Shown here piece by piece: positions 6,816 to 7,872 of a DNA stretch of 7,872 bases (the stretch's first letter is position 1; the number at the start of each line of letters is the position of its first letter). Source of the stretch: Bacteroidales bacterium (GTDB lineage: Bacteria; Bacteroidota; Bacteroidia; Bacteroidales; UBA7960); assembly GCA_007122505.1 (NCBI GenBank), contig SKTQ01000339.1:1-7872 (forward strand). The letters run 5' to 3'. The notes beneath the pieces are model-generated. The model searched no databases and was not told the DNA's origin. It saw nothing but the letters and a program-made list of their open reading frames with translations. Position numbers and translations under genes: made by a program.

Positions 6816-6823
6816 GTTGCAAC
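6816..6823. repeat. 8-bp palindrome in the recQ-kdsD intergenic region
   Basis: GTTGCAAC is a perfect 8-bp palindrome lying just upstream of the possible recQ -33 element, so it could be a small operator half-site pair. A palindrome of this length can also arise by chance. Confidence 0.2.
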
Positions 6824-6831
6824 ATCTGAAA

Positions 6832-6856
6832 GATTTTTCCGTTATTGGGAAAAATC
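6832..6856. repeat. 9-bp perfect inverted repeat in the divergent intergenic region
   Basis: GATTTTTCC (6832-6840) and GGAAAAATC (6848-6856) are perfect complements around a 7-base spacer. It ends three bases before a TAnnTTTG-like element (6860-6867). No T-run follows on either strand in the position expected of a terminator. It therefore looks more like a protein-binding dyad, or a hairpin shared by the two divergent promoters. Confidence 0.5.
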
Positions 6857-6859
6857 ATG

Positions 6860-6867
6860 TAGGTTTG
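6860..6867 (+). promoter_or_regulatory. Candidate -7 promoter element for the kdsD-type gene
   Basis: TAGGTTTG matches TAnnTTTG. No TTG lies at the usual 19-21 base distance: the nearest are at 6845-6847 and 6817-6819. Either the promoter relies on an activator or the match is fortuitous. Transcription would begin near 6873, inside the inverted repeat at 6870-6903, leaving a leader of about 55 bases. Confidence 0.35.
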
Positions 6868-6869
6868 TA

Positions 6870-6903
6870 GTGTAAATTTAATAATTAAAAACCTAATTTA
6901 CAC
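6870..6903. repeat. 9-bp perfect inverted repeat upstream of the kdsD-type gene
   Basis: GTGTAAATT (6870-6878) and AATTTACAC (6895-6903) are perfect complements with a 16-base spacer, the right arm ending 23 bases before the GTG start. AGGTTT (6861-6866) can also pair with AAACCT (6889-6894), whose right arm lies in the spacer. Two interleaved pairings are therefore possible. It may be an operator over the transcription start or a leader hairpin. Confidence 0.5.
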
Positions 6904-6926
6904 AATACTTTTTCAATTTTTATTCA

Positions 6927-7872
6927 GTGAATACACCCGAAGAGATAAAGCAGATTGCCTTGTTCACTATAAAGGATGAATATCTTGCCATAAAACAACT
7001 AGAAAACTATATTGATGATGCTTTTGTTCAGGCGGTGGAGCAAATTTTGCACTGTCGGGGCCGGATCGTGATCACCGGTATAGGAAAAAGTGCCATCATC
7101 GCGGGAAAAATTGTCGCTACTTTTAATTCAACCGGCACCCCGGCCATTTTTTTACATGCCGCGGATGCCATTCACGGAGATCTGGGCATCATTCAAGGTG
7201 AAGATATCGTGATATGCCTGAGCAACAGCGGCAATACTCCGGAGATCAAAGTACTCACACCCATGCTCAAAACCTTGGGTGCCTTGCTGATTGGTATGGT
7301 GGGCAACACGCAGTCTTATCTGGCAAGCCAGTCCGATATCGTCATAAACACGACTGTAGAACAGGAAGCTACGCCCGGCAACCCTGCACCCACATGCAGC
7401 ACAACCGCACAACTGGTGATGGGCGATGCCCTGGCAATAGCCATTTTGCACTGCCGAGGCTTCTCAGCACAGGATTTTGCCCGTTATCACCCTGGGGGTT
7501 CCTTGGGAAAACAGCTTTACCTGAAAGCAGAAAACCTCTATCCCGCCAACGAGCGTCCGGCAGTATCGCCTGATGCGGATATCCGGTCGCTGATTGTAGA
7601 AATATCCGGCAAACGGCTTGGGGTTACCGCAGTACTCGAAAACAAACGTGTGGTTGGTATCATTACCGATGGAGACCTCAGGCGGATGCTCGAAAAAGGG
7701 CACGACATCGCACAGCTGAAGGCAAAAGACATCATGACCAAAAACCCAAAAACGATATCAGGAAAAACCCTTGCCGTGGATGCTTTACAAATCATGCGGC
7801 AAAACAATATTACACAGCTCCTGGTAATGGATAACGGAGAATACATGGGCGTCGTGCACCTCCATGATATCC
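6927..7872 (+). CDS. kdsD: Arabinose-5-phosphate isomerase (KdsD/KpsF/GutQ family), 3' end missing
   Basis: This enzyme interconverts ribulose-5-phosphate and arabinose-5-phosphate, the first step to Kdo of the lipopolysaccharide core. The frame is open to the right edge, giving 315 residues of a family usually about 320-330, so only a few are missing. The SIS domain (about 35-185) shows GIGKSA (51-56, K54), AIHGDLG (81-87), SNSGNTPEI (99-107), VEQEATPGNPAPTCSTTA (144-161) and YHPGGSLG (187-194). K54, the glutamates and H188 correspond to the catalytic set proposed for E. coli KdsD. Two CBS domains follow (about 205-260 and 268 onward), likely binding a nucleotide or pathway ligand. The SIS motif reads EATP...PTCSTT where most relatives have EACP...PTTSTT, so Cys and Thr have swapped places. 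GTG 6927 is the only plausible start, since an in-frame stop lies at 6894 and no ATG intervenes. No Shine-Dalgarno is visible. Confidence 0.93.
   Translation, partial: MNTPEEIKQIALFTIKDEYLAIKQLENYIDDAFVQAVEQILHCRGRIVITGIGKSAIIAGKIVATFNSTGTPAIFLHAADAIHGDLGIIQGEDIVICLSNSGNTPEIKVLTPMLKTLGALLIGMVGNTQSYLASQSDIVINTTVEQEATPGNPAPTCSTTAQLVMGDALAIAILHCRGFSAQDFARYHPGGSLGKQLYLKAENLYPANERPAVSPDADIRSLIVEISGKRLGVTAVLENKRVVGIITDGDLRRMLEKGHDIAQLKAKDIMTKNPKTISGKTLAVDALQIMRQNNITQLLVMDNGEYMGVVHLHDI

Overview
The window reads as ordinary chromosome of a Gram-negative member of the Bacteroidota, probably a Bacteroidales-like or marine relative. Three things support this. The promoter-like sites fit the Bacteroidota form (TTG or TTTG, then TAnnTTTG) rather than TTGACA/TATAAT. 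Start codons lack Shine-Dalgarno sequences. The protein types fit too: an RND pump tail with the loop typical of these bacteria, a long RecQ with an extra C-terminal helix-turn-helix domain, and a Kdo-pathway arabinose-5-phosphate isomerase. I see no insertion sequence, tRNA, rRNA, CRISPR array or phage gene.

Layout, left to right. Bases 1-490 are the 3' end of an inner-membrane RND transporter. A compact region (496-559) holds both its terminator and the likely promoter of the next gene. Bases 585-2867 encode an ATP-dependent phosphoenolpyruvate carboxykinase that continues, without a stop, into about 212 extra residues: a coiled coil plus a globular domain I cannot name. Next is a 234-base gap with a long two-part hairpin and the promoter of a small cold-shock protein gene (3102-3293), which ends in two abutting hairpins. 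Bases 3442-4502 hold two genes joined by an ATGA overlap: a P-loop nucleotide-kinase-like protein and a dCMP-deaminase-family protein. recQ (4556-6754) lies on the minus strand, convergent with that pair. A divergent 172-base gap rich in inverted repeats separates recQ from a SIS plus CBS sugar-phosphate isomerase (kdsD type, from 6927) that runs off the right edge.

The genes look like separate transcription units: envelope export, gluconeogenesis, RNA chaperone, deoxynucleotide metabolism, DNA repair and LPS core synthesis. The two items most worth attention are the carboxykinase fusion and the kinase/deaminase pair. The pair is a split version of an architecture seen fused in yeast Dcd1 and in the anti-phage AvcD proteins. 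Neither is shown by the sequence alone to be a new system.
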